Below are positions 46,431 to 57,350 of a DNA stretch of 64,000 nt, piece by piece (within the stretch, counting starts at the first letter, position 1; each line of letters starts with the position of its first letter). The notes beneath the pieces were generated by a model. It was not told where the DNA came from, did not search any database, and was given only the letters and a program-made list of their open reading frames with translations. Origin of the DNA: Escallonia rubra (taxonomy: Eukaryota; Streptophyta; Magnoliopsida; Escalloniales; Escalloniaceae); NCBI GenBank assembly GCA_033065855.1, contig JAVXUO010002732.1, positions 21,653-85,652 of the forward strand. The letters are read 5' to 3'. A program made the translations under genes and the position numbers.

Positions 46431-49400
46431 GACGACTGAATTATCGTACTGTATACCACCTTCAATAATGACCAGTGATTAGGCATTGCCGATGTAAATA
46501 TCAATGCATGAATGTTACAACATGTCTACATATTTCCCCTCCACTCTTGAACAGGTAGTGGTCCTATCCCATTCAGAAAAGCACATGTTTATAAAACAGT
46601 GAATAACTCATGCTTAGTCCGATGTCTGTGGAAAATTTGGCAGCACCTCCCCGTATTTCTCCAAGTACACCACATCGATTAGGTGTTCTAACATTCATCT
46701 AACCTTGCTCAGGAAGGTTTGACGGATGTTAGAACACCAGATCTGTATGCACCCGGAGAAACACACGAGAACGTGTACCAAATATCCACGACATAGAACA
46801 TAAAGCATGAGTCAAAATACTGTTTTATAAACAATTAGCTTTTCCAAACTGTCCAAACTGGACATCCAAAGGCTCATTACAAGGCATTACTTTGTAATGA
46901 GTACCTTTGAACGGGAACTAAGGGTTTATATGCATGCATGTGTTCAGAAATTGATAAGATATGCAAGAATCTTTTCGAAATATCAAAACTACAGAATGAT
47001 CGTTGCATATGTTACCAATTCCACATTAAATAGAACTCGTTGGCAACGAGTTGAACCATCTCGTTGCCAATGGACTTCTCAAAACAACAATTAATATAAA
47101 GAAGGCAGGGTTTGTAAACAACGAGTAATTGAACCATCTCTGGGCAATATGGAGTAATTATGAGACGTACAAGGGCTAATTAGGGCTAACTGGGTTATTA
47201 GGGTTAATTGCAATTATTAATTATAGCTGATTAGGGTTGATTAGGACTAATTAGGGTTATTTAGTCCTAATTAGGGTTTAATTGTGCCGAGTAGTGATGA
47301 TTAGTCCTAATTAGGGCTAATTGGGCTTAATTGGGTTATGTTAGGGCTAATTAATGTTAATGAGGGATAGTTTCGGATAATTATAGCTAACTAGGGTTGA
47401 TTAGGACTAATTAGAGTTATGTAGTCCTAATTAGGGTTTAATTGTGCAGAGTAGTGCTGATTAGTCCTAATTAGGGCTTATTAGGCTTAATTGGGTTATG
47501 TTAGGGCTAATTAATGTTAATGAGGGCTAGTTTCGGATAATTATAGCTAATTAGGGTTGATTATGACTAATTAGGGTTTAATTATGCTGAGTAGTGATGA
47601 TTAGTCCTAATTAGGGCTAATTAGGCTTAATTGGGTTATGTTAGAGCTAATTAATGTTAATAAGGGCTAGTTTCGAATAATTATAGCTAATTAGGGTTGA
47701 TTAGGACTAATTAGGGTTATTTAGTCCTAATTAGGATTTTTGATGGTGTCGAGTAGTGTTGATTAGTCCTAACTAGCGCTAATTAGACGTAATTGGGTTA
47801 TGTCAGTGCAAATTATGACTAATTAGGCTAACTACAATCAATATGTGCATAATTGGGTTCATTTGGGCTAATTTGGGGTAATTACAGCTAATATGAATTT
47901 CATCAGGTTCTTAGGGTTAATTAAAACTAATTAGGCTCGTTAGAGCTAATTAGGGTTAATTGATTTACTAAAATATTGTTAATCAGGACTAATTAGGGCT
48001 AATTATAGCCAACGCTGGAACCACGATTAAATTCCAGGGGGTGCATGCTAAAAATGTCGCATTAACCTAACTAACCTAAATTTAATGCACATTCAACAAC
48101 CTCAATTCCGACACCTCATATAGGGTGTCGATATGGTGTCCGATACGTGTCTGACACCTCCGGACACGTGTCCGACACATACCGACGCCTCTGGACATGT
48201 GTCCGACGCCTCTGGACACGTGTCTGACGGCGTCGGACACGTGTCTGACGCCCACCGACACGCATCTCCAGACACATCGGCATACGTTAATTTGTTTTTT
48301 AAATGCTGGACACCGTCGATCAAACGTGGTGTCCGTGTCTGCGCTAACTAACATGTATCTCAATCCAATTAGGTCTCATCCTCCGTCAACAACCTCAATT
48401 CTGACACCTCATATAGGGTGTCGATATGGTGTCCGATACGTGTCTGACACCTCCGGACACGTGTCCGACGCATACCGACAAGTGTCCGACGCCTTTGGAC
48501 ACGTGTCCGACGCCTCCGGACACGTGTCCGACGCCCACCGACACGTACCTCCAGACATATCGGCATACGTTAAATTGTTTTTTAAATGTCGGACACCGTC
48601 GATCAGACATGGTGCCCGTGTCTGCGCTAACTAACAGGTATCTCAATCCAATTGGGTCCCATCCTCCGTCAACAATCTCAATTCTCAATTCTCAAATGCT
48701 CAATGCAATAAAAATTAACAAAAATCACACATTCAATCCAATTAGGTCCCATCCTCCGTCAATAATCTCAATATCTCAAATGCTCAATGCACAATTAACA
48801 ATCTAAAATCATCAATTAACAACCTAAAATCATCAATTAATAATCGCAATTACTTCAAATGCACAGCTAATAACCTAAAATCATCGATCAATAATCACAA
48901 TTCTAAAACGCACAATTAACAACCTAAAATTATCAAACAAATGATCAATGTTCAAATGGGAAAAAAATGTTCAAAATTCACATATCCGATGCGTTTGAAT
49001 TGTTTCAATTTAGGGTTCGATTGTATTAGGGCATTCAATTTCGGGTTCAATTAGTTTCATTTAGGGTTCGGTTCGATTAGGGCATTCAATTTAGGATTCA
49101 ATTTAGGGTTCAATTAGGGGGTTCTATTGATTCAATTTAAGGTTCAATTGATTTGAGGCATTAAATTTAGGGTTCAATTAGTTCAATTTAGGGTTCGGTT
49201 GGATTAGGGCATTCAATTTGGGGTTCAATTAGGGTTCGGTTAGATTGGGGCAATCAATTTAGGGTTTAATTAGGGGTTCAATTAGTTTAATTTAAGATTC
49301 GATTCAATTAGGGCATTCAATTTAGGGTTCAATTATTTCAATTTAGGGTTCAATTAGGGGGTTCTATTGATTCAATTTAGGGTTCGGTTGATTTGAGGCA

Positions 49401-51082
49401 TTCAATTTAGGGTTCAATTAGTTCAATTTAGGGTTCGGTTGGATTAGGGCATTCAATTTAGGGTTCAATTAGGGTTCGGTTAGATTGGGGCAATCAATTT
49501 AGGGTTTAATTAGGGGTTCAATTAGTTTAATTTAGGGTTCGATTCAATTAGGGCATTCAATTTAGGGTTCAACTACTTCAATTTAGGGTTCTATTTATTC
49601 AATTTAGGGTTCGGTTGATTTGAGGCATTCAGTTTAGGGTTCAATTAGGGTTCGGTTAAATTGGGGCAATCAATTTAGGGTTTAATTAGGGGTTCAATTA
49701 GTTTAATTTAGGGTTCGATTCAATTAGGGCATTCAATTTAGGGTTCAATTACTTCAATTTAGGGTTCAATTAGGGGGTTCTATTGATTCAATTTAGGGTT
49801 CGATTGATTTGAGGCATTCAATTTAGGGTTCGGTTAGATTGGGGCAATCAATTTAGGGTTTAATTAGGGATTCAATTAGTTTAATTTAGGGTTCGATTCA
49901 ATTAGGGCATTCAATTTAGGATTCAATTACTTCAATTTAGGGTTCAATTAGGGGGCTCTGTTGATTCAATTTAGGGTTCGGTTGATTTGAGGCATTCAAT
50001 TTAGGGTTCAATTAGTTCAATTTAGGGTTTGGTTGGATTAGGGCATTCAATTTAGGGTTCAATTAGGGTTCGGTTAGATTGGGGCAATCAATTTAGGGTT
50101 TAATTAGGGGTTCAATTAGTTTAATTTAGGGTTCGATTCAATTGGGGTTTAGGGTTTAGGGTTTTGGGTTTTGGGTTTGCGTCATCTTAATTTTAATGTC
50201 CCTTGCCCAGTTCCGTCCCGTCCCATCCCATCTAGATCCAACGCCACTTAACCCGATCTTGTCTATGGCTTCCTGCCACCAAAGTAGTCGCATAAGGCCT
50301 ATTTTCGGATCAGAAGCAACATCCATTGCTACTATCTATTGCCCATAAATCCAAACTAATCAAACAACATGTTTCTACTATCTATTGCCCATAAATCCAC
50401 ATGCCTAACATATCCTTCATTTAATTACAACGCTTTACATTAACAATCTGTTTTATTGAAAGGTAGTAAAGTCAAACTACATTATACCCATTGTTAATAA
50501 AAAAAAACTATCAATCCAGCTCCTACAAACCCATCATCATTGCAAAAACAGAAAATGAATATGCGAATATGACAAACGTACGAACCCTTAATATCTCTGA
50601 CCCACAAATTCGCATTCTTAATATATCTTTTTCTTCACTTGATCACAACAACTAATAATCTTATCAAATTGAGCTCTAAGAAAGCAAAGTTTGCCCACTC
50701 AATCTCCAATGTCTTTAACTTTTCACAGCAATTTACATGTATAAGAGGAACACAAAAGGTATAGCGTAGAGCAAAAAGAGAGGAAGACAAGAACTTTACC
50801 TCACGAGAAATTCTGCCGGAGGTGAGAAACCGTCGTCTCCGGTGGTCAACGCTGCTCTCTCTCTCTCAGTCTCTCTCCTCTTCACAGATCTGCCGGAGGT
50901 GAGGGCCCGTGGTCGCCGGAGTTGCAGGTGGTCGCCATTGTCGAAGGAGGTCACCGCCGGGGTCGAGGGAAGTCACCGCCGGTGTCGAAGGAGGTCGCCA
51001 CCGGGGTAGAGGGAAGTTGGGTTTTGGGATTTTCGAAGAGAGAAGCAGTGACAGTTCAAACCAGTTCTGTGAATTAAATAGA
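46431..51082. repeat. Duplicated CACTA 5' region with minisatellites
   Basis: Second copy of 39075-43732: the 160-bp array (47217-47830), the CACGTG units (48095-48680), the TTTAGGG-rich block (48999-50175) and the GC-rich leader (50800-51080). No new coding sequence. Confidence 0.9.
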
Positions 51083-51299
51083 CTTTTAGCGACGGATTTA
51101 TTCCGTCGCTAAACGTCCGTCGGTGAAGACCTATTTGTACCGACGGAGTTTTTTGCGACGGAATAAATCCGTCGCTTAAATAATATTTTACGACGGAGTT
51201 TTACTGACGGAGGTTTCCGTCGGTAAAACTCATTTTAGCGACGGAATAGATTCCGTCGCTAAAACTCCGTCGCAAAAGACGTCTTTTCTTATAGTGGAA
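51083..51299. repeat. Second right CACTA terminus with GAA
   Basis: Subterminal repeats end in CTTATAGTG at 51296, followed by GAA (51297-51299), exactly as at 43943. The composite therefore has one left and two right termini. Confidence 0.9.
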
Positions 51300-51484
51300 G
51301 CACGCCAAAGATTCATTTTTCTCTTGCACGATGTTTAGCAGACTCGCTGAGTTTTTTCATCGGGAGCGACTGCTTACAAAGTATTTTTGAAAGAGATGCG
51401 ATAATTGGCTGAAGGAGTAGATAGATCTTGGTTATAGAGATCTGAACCATGCATGTGCAACCTTCCTCAGAGTGGTAGGAAAAG
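51297..51484 (-). pseudogene. Tat gag N-proximal fragment, copy 2
   Basis: Same as 43944-44133, reading AFPTTLRKVAHAWFRS then a stop. Homology ends near 51484, about 10 bases earlier than in copy 1. There it meets an 80-bp tandem array instead of the rest of gag. Confidence 0.8.
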
Positions 51485-51830
51485 CTCACGATAATACCCT
51501 CGGGGGTCTGACGGAACCTAGAGTTCTGGTCGTACACGCCCTCGGGGGCAGATAGAGCGTAGAGCTCATAAAAATACCCTCGAGGGTTTGACGGAACTTA
51601 GAGTTCTTGTCTTACACGCCCTCGGGGGCAGATGGAGCTCAAAGCTCACGATAATACCGTCGGGAGTCTGACGGAACTTAGAGTTCTCGTCGTACGTGCC
51701 ATTGGGGGCGGATAGAGCGTAGAGCTCATAAAAATACCCTCAAAGGTTTGACGGAACTTAGAGTTCTCGTCGTACGCGCCCTCATGGTGGATGAGCACAA
51801 AGCTCGTAAATACCCTCGGGGTTTCGGTCG
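51483..51830. repeat. 80-bp tandem array with alternating unit types
   Basis: Four units begin AGCTC and contain CCCTCGGGGG, TGACGGAACTTAGAGTTCT and CGCCCTCGGGGGC. Units 1 and 3 start AGCTCACGATAAT; units 2 and 4 start AGCTCATAAAAAT. The real period is thus a 160-bp dimer. It lies in the leader region of the Tat element. Confidence 0.85.
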
Positions 51831-54230
51831 AAGCACCAATTACTTGTTGTCTCGTTGCTAAATAAGAAGGCATGGTGCATTGAGCCCGTAATATGGCCGC
51901 TGCTATGAAGCCCCCCTGCCTGAGAGGGCATAGGGCATTAGGCCCGAATATTGCTGATATAATAAGATATGAAGCCCCCCCCCTCCCCCGCCTTTGAGAA
52001 GGCATAGATATATAAAGATGACTTTTCAGCGTATATGTAGGGCCGGTCGCAAGAAGACCTATGGGAGCAATATAGAAGACCATAATCTGTTTGCTCGACT
52101 GGATGAACATATAAAGCTTGAGGACGCGGAGTCCGTCTAAGCAAGATGTTACTGATGATCAGTAGAAATAGAAGATGCTAAGTCTGTCAGCATATTAATG
52201 ATGCTTTTTAGCAGAGGCTGACGATGTGCTCTGATTCGCTGATCGAGGTAACTATGTCACCGAATATCACCAGACAATTATTAATGCCGAGTAAGCAGGA
52301 TGTGGCAGCAGAAACCCTAGATGTGACTTCAAGTCGCAGGCTGCTGTGAACTTGTTCCTAGCTTATGAAGCAGTTTATACGCCACTGTTGATGCTCGTGA
52401 GCGCAATTTAAGCCCTTGCAACAAGAAAAGAATGTGACTGAAAAGACGGCCTTTGAAGCAATAAAGCATATAAAAATGTAACTATGTTTTTAACACAGAA
52501 TTAAGAGCGGTGTTTAGTCACTGTGGCCCCGTTAGGGTTTTGTCGGTTAGCCGATAGGGGTGTGCTGTACAGTGTGTCGCAGGTGAGCTTAATATGTCAT
52601 AGCAGTCGTATGCCCCGACTTGTGACATGCTTGCGCTAATTGGCGCAATTAGATAATGCTAAACCACAATATAACGTAAGTCTAGCTAATAGAAGCGCAT
52701 TAGAAGTAGCCTTCTAAAGGCTTGCTATCGCTAAAAATGCGTAGTCGTTTTATTTTTAACGACACATAGACGACGAAGTGTGCTTAGCCTTTAAAGAATG
52801 TACATCATTCACAAATTTAAATAAGACCCTCCGGGTCTTTAGCCTACATGTGTACTCTAAAAAGCTTAAGGCTCTGTGGCGTATGTTAAATAGATAATAA
52901 GATCATGTGGTCTCTAAACCAAAATAGACTTTTCCATCGGGTTAATCACGTAATACTTTTTTAAACATGTTGCATATGTAGAATACCTAAGACCCTGTGG
53001 GTCCCAAAGTAAATATGCATTTTTATGGGGTACCATTTCAAATGTTTAAAGCAAATGTGGCTTAAGCTGAATAAACCCTTTGGGTCTTAAACATAATTAC
53101 GCATAATTATGGGGGAGGAATACGGAATTCTCTAAAATTGGAAGAAGGCACCTTTTTAATGGATCTGCTTCTTTCCCTATTGAAGGCAAAAGAATTGACG
53201 GTGCCGGCACTCGGCGCGACCCCGACGAATAGGATGGCGTAGCGGTGGCTCGGACCTCTGAACGAACGGGTGGTGGCCGGATTTTGCGACTGCGCTGTAG
53301 TGAGGCATCACCATGGCGGGGCGACGGCGACGGTGAATCGTTAACCGTGAGTCGACAGCGGCGCCGTCTTGTGCGGTGATGCTGATCTATTAGGGTTTTG
53401 ACCCTACGCTGCGATCTGCTGGCTATGCGCTGCGGTGGTGATGGAGTTCGCCGCGGTGGTGGTGATGGAGCAGATCGCGAAGTTGCACTAGGTGCGGCGG
53501 TGCCTCTGCGGGTTTTGCAGTTAAGGCGCGCACCGGCGCTGAGGTTGTCTCTTGCGGGGGTGCTGGTGACCATCGATGGCGGCGAACGGCGGCCTTGGGT
53601 TTCCTGTGGCTGCTGTCTGTAGCGAAATGGTGGCATTGCGAGGATTTGGCTACAGTGGCCACCGATGGTGGCGCACGGTGGTGCTTCCGCCAATTGTTCT
53701 TGGCGATGATGGCTGTAGATCTCGCCAGGGAAAAGATAGCCAAGCTGGCGGCGTGGCTGTCGTGAGTGAGAGACCGAAGAAGTAGTCAACGCCGTGACGG
53801 CTAGCTCGGCGTCACTTGTCGTCACAGTGGAATGGATCTAGAGTCGATCTAGCGAGCGATGGTGACGCTGATTTACAAGCTGGTGGCAACGAGATGGCGA
53901 GTTAGCCGTCGTTTGGTTGGGACTGACCGGAACAAGACCGCAATGGTGTGGTGATGGTGCGATGTTGGTGGTTTTAGACGGCAAGTTGGTGATGCAGCTT
54001 TGGAGGGAAGCCGTGATGGTGCGGCAGCCGTGCATTGTTAGAGTGCCTGCCATGATGGCGGCACGGCGGCGATGACTTTATTGCTAGGGTTTTTACCCAT
54101 AGAACAACGGCTTCGTTGTTGCCTCTTCCATCTCTCTCTGTTTTTTTTTTTCTTTTTGGGATGCTGTTGGTGTTGCTCCGGCAGCCTTGCGACGGCCTTG
54201 TGACCGTATCGGAGCGACGTTGGGGAAGGT
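51831..54230 (-). other. Tat leader region, no intact gene
   Basis: On the minus strand a 242-codon frame (53825-53097) is open but Pro/Ser/Arg-rich. It looks composition-driven, lacking any gag signature, so I do not call it a gene. At 52800-53100 several short GGGTC/GACCC inverted repeats occur. The gag N-terminus expected near 51500-52000 is not recognisable. Confidence 0.45.
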
Positions 54231-54247
54231 CACGGTAGACGGCGCTG
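54231..54247 (-). promoter_or_regulatory. Primer-binding-site-like sequence of the Tat element
   Basis: The minus strand reads CAGCGCCGTCTACCGTG. Tat-type elements carry TGGCGCCGTCTGTGGG-like sequence just after the 5' LTR. The match is good in the first ten bases and decayed after. Confidence 0.6.
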
Positions 54248-54739
54248 ATTAATTTTTCTAGTGCCACTACTTTTTTCGGAGGTGCGACTTTTGAGTTTTC
54301 TTGAGGTCAAACGGCTAGGCTGGCAGGTCTACGGATGGTGTCAATCTGTTGTTGCTGCTAAAATTATGCTCCGCGTACTTTGCGGAATCCGAGCCAGAAC
54401 CGATGACCTGCAAGACAGAAAACGAGTGACCGTCGGGTGGGGTTTCCGGCGGAGAACTCTCCGATGCTTAAGTCAGAGCGCAACTACAGAATAATAACTC
54501 TGAAAAAGCATGAATTGTGTAATTGTCCTCATAACTGGGGGTAGACTCCGTTATATAGCTGTAGGAGGAGAGTCCTAATAGGACTGGGCCGTGGGCCAGA
54601 TGTGTTAGGATAACGTTAGGATCCTCGAAGATCACGTCACAATCTCTCAGGACTTTTTAGAATCCTGATAAGAAAATCATAAATTTCTCGGTTTGACTGG
54701 GATTCGCCATGTGTCCCCTAATTATTGGGAGTTATATCA
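54248..54739 (-). repeat. 5' LTR of the Tat element
   Basis: On the minus strand it starts TGATATAAC at 54739. A TATA-like CTATATAACGG follows (about 54553-54563), then CTGACTTAAGCATCGGAGAG..CGCCGG and TTGCAGGTCATCG, blocks typical of plant Tat LTR transcripts. It ends before the primer-site-like sequence. About 490 bp. The flanking CTTGG (54740-54744) would be the target duplication. No partner LTR was found to the left. Confidence 0.7.
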
Positions 54740-54744
54740 CTTGG

Positions 54745-56290
54745 TGTATAAGTTGCTCCATGTTCTCCTCATTTGCCAGCATAGCATAAGAATTATTAAT
54801 TGGAATTGTTTCAGTATTAGGTGTGGCAAATAGAGTATTACCTTCAGTAATCTGCATCAGTGTATGTCCATGTGCCTCTACTGGTTGCTCTTCCTGCACT
54901 ATTGTGTTTTCCTGTGTCTCAGTTGGTTGGTCCTTGTCCTTAGTCATTATCTGTGTAATTTTTGGTTTCCAGACTTGTTGCACCTGTGGTTTCTTGTAGC
55001 ATTTCACTGTCTAATGCCCATAATTCGGGCAGTGTGAACATTTTGTGGGCAGCCATTCATATTCTATTTTCTGGTACAATATAGTATCCTTGGGGCCCTT
55101 CAAGGGGATGTGATCAGGTAATTCCTTATTTATCTCCACCTCAATACACACACGAGCATACCCCAGTCTTTCTTTCGGAGCTGTCATGCTGTCCATAAAC
55201 AAGGGTTTACTATTGCACTTGCTATGCGGCTGATCATCTGGTTAGACCAAAATAACAATGGTAAATTTGGCAATTGAATCCAAGTTGGAACTTCATATAT
55301 GTCTTCTTTTTCCAGTGACATAGTAGTTGACCATCGTTTCAATATCATAGGCTTGCTATCAAAAAACCATGGCCCCTTTTCCATGATTTTAGTTCTCATT
55401 TCGGCTGTCTCACAGCACATCAAAAACACTCCAGGGTTTAGCAGGCTGACAGAGAAGGTTTCAAAATGTCTCCATTTCCTTTCGAAGAAACCTTTCATGA
55501 CAAACACATGTGGTTTTGCCCCAAGAGCATAGGCAATGACTGAGTTTTCCCATTGCTTAGCTTCAATTTCCACATCAGAATCCGTAAACTCCACTCCTTG
55601 CTGACCATTTATCATCTGCGGTTCAACATAGTGCAGGCCATTTGCCTTATTATAGTCTCTGTTTGGCCGAACTATACTAGCAAACGAGCCTCTCCGTGGG
55701 TTCAATCCCATGTCCTGCTTAATTCCATTTCCATGTAGATTGAAAGTCCCAGCTTTGTTTTTTGTAGGCAACGGTGGGAAATTCTCTACTTCTATTATTT
55801 TTTCCACCTCAGATGCCATGTCATCATTTTTATTCACGTGACTATCATTATTATTTGCCTACGCGTGATCCTCACGCGCCCCCAATTTATTGCTTCCCCC
55901 TTCCACAATTATTGCTGCCTGATCTTGAAACCCTAACTTCGGTATCTCATAGTTTTCCTGAACAACCATCAATTCCTTTTTTAATTCTTGATTTTCTTGT
56001 CTTAGAATTGCCATTTGTTTTTCCATATTTTCCATCATTTATTTGAGATTCATGTCTACATCCGAATCATCACTATATGCTTCCAGTAATTCTGGCCTTA
56101 GATCACCAACATCACAAATTTCCGTTCCCATGAGACGATTCTTTCATGCATCTTATTATTTTGAGAATTCATCAACTTACTTGAATGTGTCTGTTGCCAT
56201 TCAATTTCCACAAAATCATTTGCAAACACATCTTTAACTGCCCCACGCAGTTGAGAGGATTTTCGCGATGCTGTTGTTGTAGTCATCTTC
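54745..56290 (-). pseudogene. LINE ORF1 (DUF4283 plus CCHC zinc finger), truncated
   Basis: The minus strand runs from MTTTTASRKSSQ (56286) through a stop-broken N-terminal coil (QENQELKKEL) to an open 217-codon stretch (55837-55184). That stretch carries a DUF4283-type domain (AYALGAKPHVFVMKGFFERK, GPWFFDSKPMILKRW, VPTWIQLPNLPLLFW). A zinc knuckle CSHCPNYGH*TVKC follows (C-X2-C-X4-H-X4-C with a stop inside). This order is that of ORF1 of plant L1-type LINEs, which binds element RNA. The ORF2 reverse transcriptase is missing: the sequence stops where the Tat LTR begins, so the Tat element probably inserted here. Confidence 0.85.
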
Positions 56291-57117
56291 TCCGAGGATT
56301 GATCGTCTTGCTTGTTGAAAGATTTGCATTGCTAATCTCTGATGTTCTCCGAAAACATTTTAGAGAATTTTTTTTTAGAGATAAGTAAAATTTTGCATGC
56401 TTTCATTTTATCACTACTAATTAATGTGGAGGAATGTGACATAACATCAAAGAGTTGGATTGGACTATGCCAGCAGAATGGGCTATATCACCCTTGCTTT
56501 AACTGCTTTGTTTGCCCTAAAGCTCTTTGCGCCGCTCCTTGGCTTTGGAGACGTGAGTTGTCTTTGTTCAACCCATAAAACCTTGTACCTCTAAAAACAT
56601 CACGGACCTATGAAAAGCGACCAGCAACTGGAGTTGGGAGAAATGGGCCGATCTGGGTTCAGGGGCCTGACCTTCACTATGCTTTCTTTGCGCTGTAAGC
56701 AAGCCGAAGATGCAATCTCGGAGAGGAAATACAATTCGACCGTGATTTCTTTGTATAATAATCAGGAAGGTACATGTATGGCCTTCTGATTTCGTCTTTG
56801 ATCCTCTTCTTCAACTGTGTTAAAATTTCTTAATTTGCTTCTGATGGTTTTAATAACCTTAAATTTCAAGTTAGGTGATTATTTGTTGGACATTTGTTAC
56901 ATAGAACTGAGCAGTACAAATGAGTTGTATAGTTTAGTGCTGGGAAAAAAGGTGTGTGAAAGTGTTTTCTTTTGTCTAAATTATTCCTTTGACTTGTGCT
57001 TGCTCCACTTTGTCTCGTTCACATTTAAATGTGGTGTCAAGGAAGTCGGACGTGGAGGTATCACAAAGAGCAAATGTTTTAGTACAAGTCAACTAAGAAA
57101 GAGTGAGGATAGAGTAA
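56291..57117. other. Spacer or intron-like sequence, no firm gene
   Basis: One short open stretch, 56652-56770, starts MGRSGFRGLTFTM and ends at a GTACAT donor-like site. It might be a 5' exon of the host gene to the right, but I cannot match it to a family. The rest shows nothing recognisable. Confidence 0.35.
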
Positions 57118-57179
57118 CACTACAAGAAATTAAGCTTTTCGCGACAGACTTTTAACGGCGGAAGGGACTTTTAGTGTAA
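57115..57179. mobile_element. 59-bp CACTA remnant with TAA duplication
   Basis: CACTACAAGAAATTAAG starts at 57118 and the sequence ends GGACTTTTAGTG at 57176, so both CACTA termini are present with only 59 bp in total. TAA flanks both sides (57115-57117 and 57177-57179), a proper 3-bp duplication. A TTCGCGACAGA motif recalls the subterminal repeat of the large CACTA. This is an internally deleted element reduced to its ends. Confidence 0.75.
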
Positions 57180-57350
57180 TATCTTTGTTGTTGTTTTAAG
57201 AAAATAAATTATTTTAATTATTATTTCGAAAGAGTTATTCAATTTTCTCTTCTCTTGGCATAGCGCAACTTCTTGGAGTAAAAAGTATTATGAAATACAA
57301 GAGAAAGAGAGGAGACTCCCTTTAAACAACTTGAGGTCTTCTCCAAAGGA

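Larger units (their letters stand above)
36785..51485. repeat. Direct tandem duplication, unit about 7.35 kb
   Basis: From about 36785 to 44140 the sequence is repeated from about 44141 to 51485, at an offset of 7,356 bp that drops to 7,353 after a shorter A-run and CT-run. The unit contains transposase exon 1, the 5' region, the right CACTA terminus, the GAA duplication and about 190 bp of Tat gag. The inner breakpoint lies inside transposase intron 1 (36748-36840), in the shared bases ATGA-AACAG. Copies differ by scattered substitutions and a few run-length changes. Confidence 0.95.
17963..54739 (-). mobile_element. Tat-lineage Ty3/gypsy retrotransposon, nested host of Tekay and CACTA insertions
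   Basis: Read on the minus strand the parts are in element order. They are: 5' LTR (about 54739-54250), primer-binding-site-like sequence (54247-54231), long GC-rich leader with an 80-bp tandem array, gag, protease, RNase H of the second (archaeal-like) type, integrase ending at 29923, a 65-bp tandem array, and an antisense accessory ORF. Antisense ORFs between pol and the 3' LTR, and tandem repeats there, are known features of Tat elements. The reverse transcriptase is deleted and gag is broken. The 3' LTR was not found, so the left limit given is only the accessory ORF. That both halves are one element is inference. Confidence 0.65.

Noticed and set aside
36785..51485. Two independent CACTA insertions side by side
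   Set aside because: The second copy lacks a left terminus and includes the same gag flank and GAA, which independent insertions could not share.
51483..51830. CRISPR-like or regularly spaced repeat array
   Set aside because: The units are contiguous 80-bp copies without unique spacers, in plant nuclear DNA. It is an ordinary minisatellite.
53097..53825. 242-codon minus-strand frame in the Tat leader
   Set aside because: GC-rich, Ser/Pro/Arg-biased, no gag or other motif, and other frames in the same stretch are open too.
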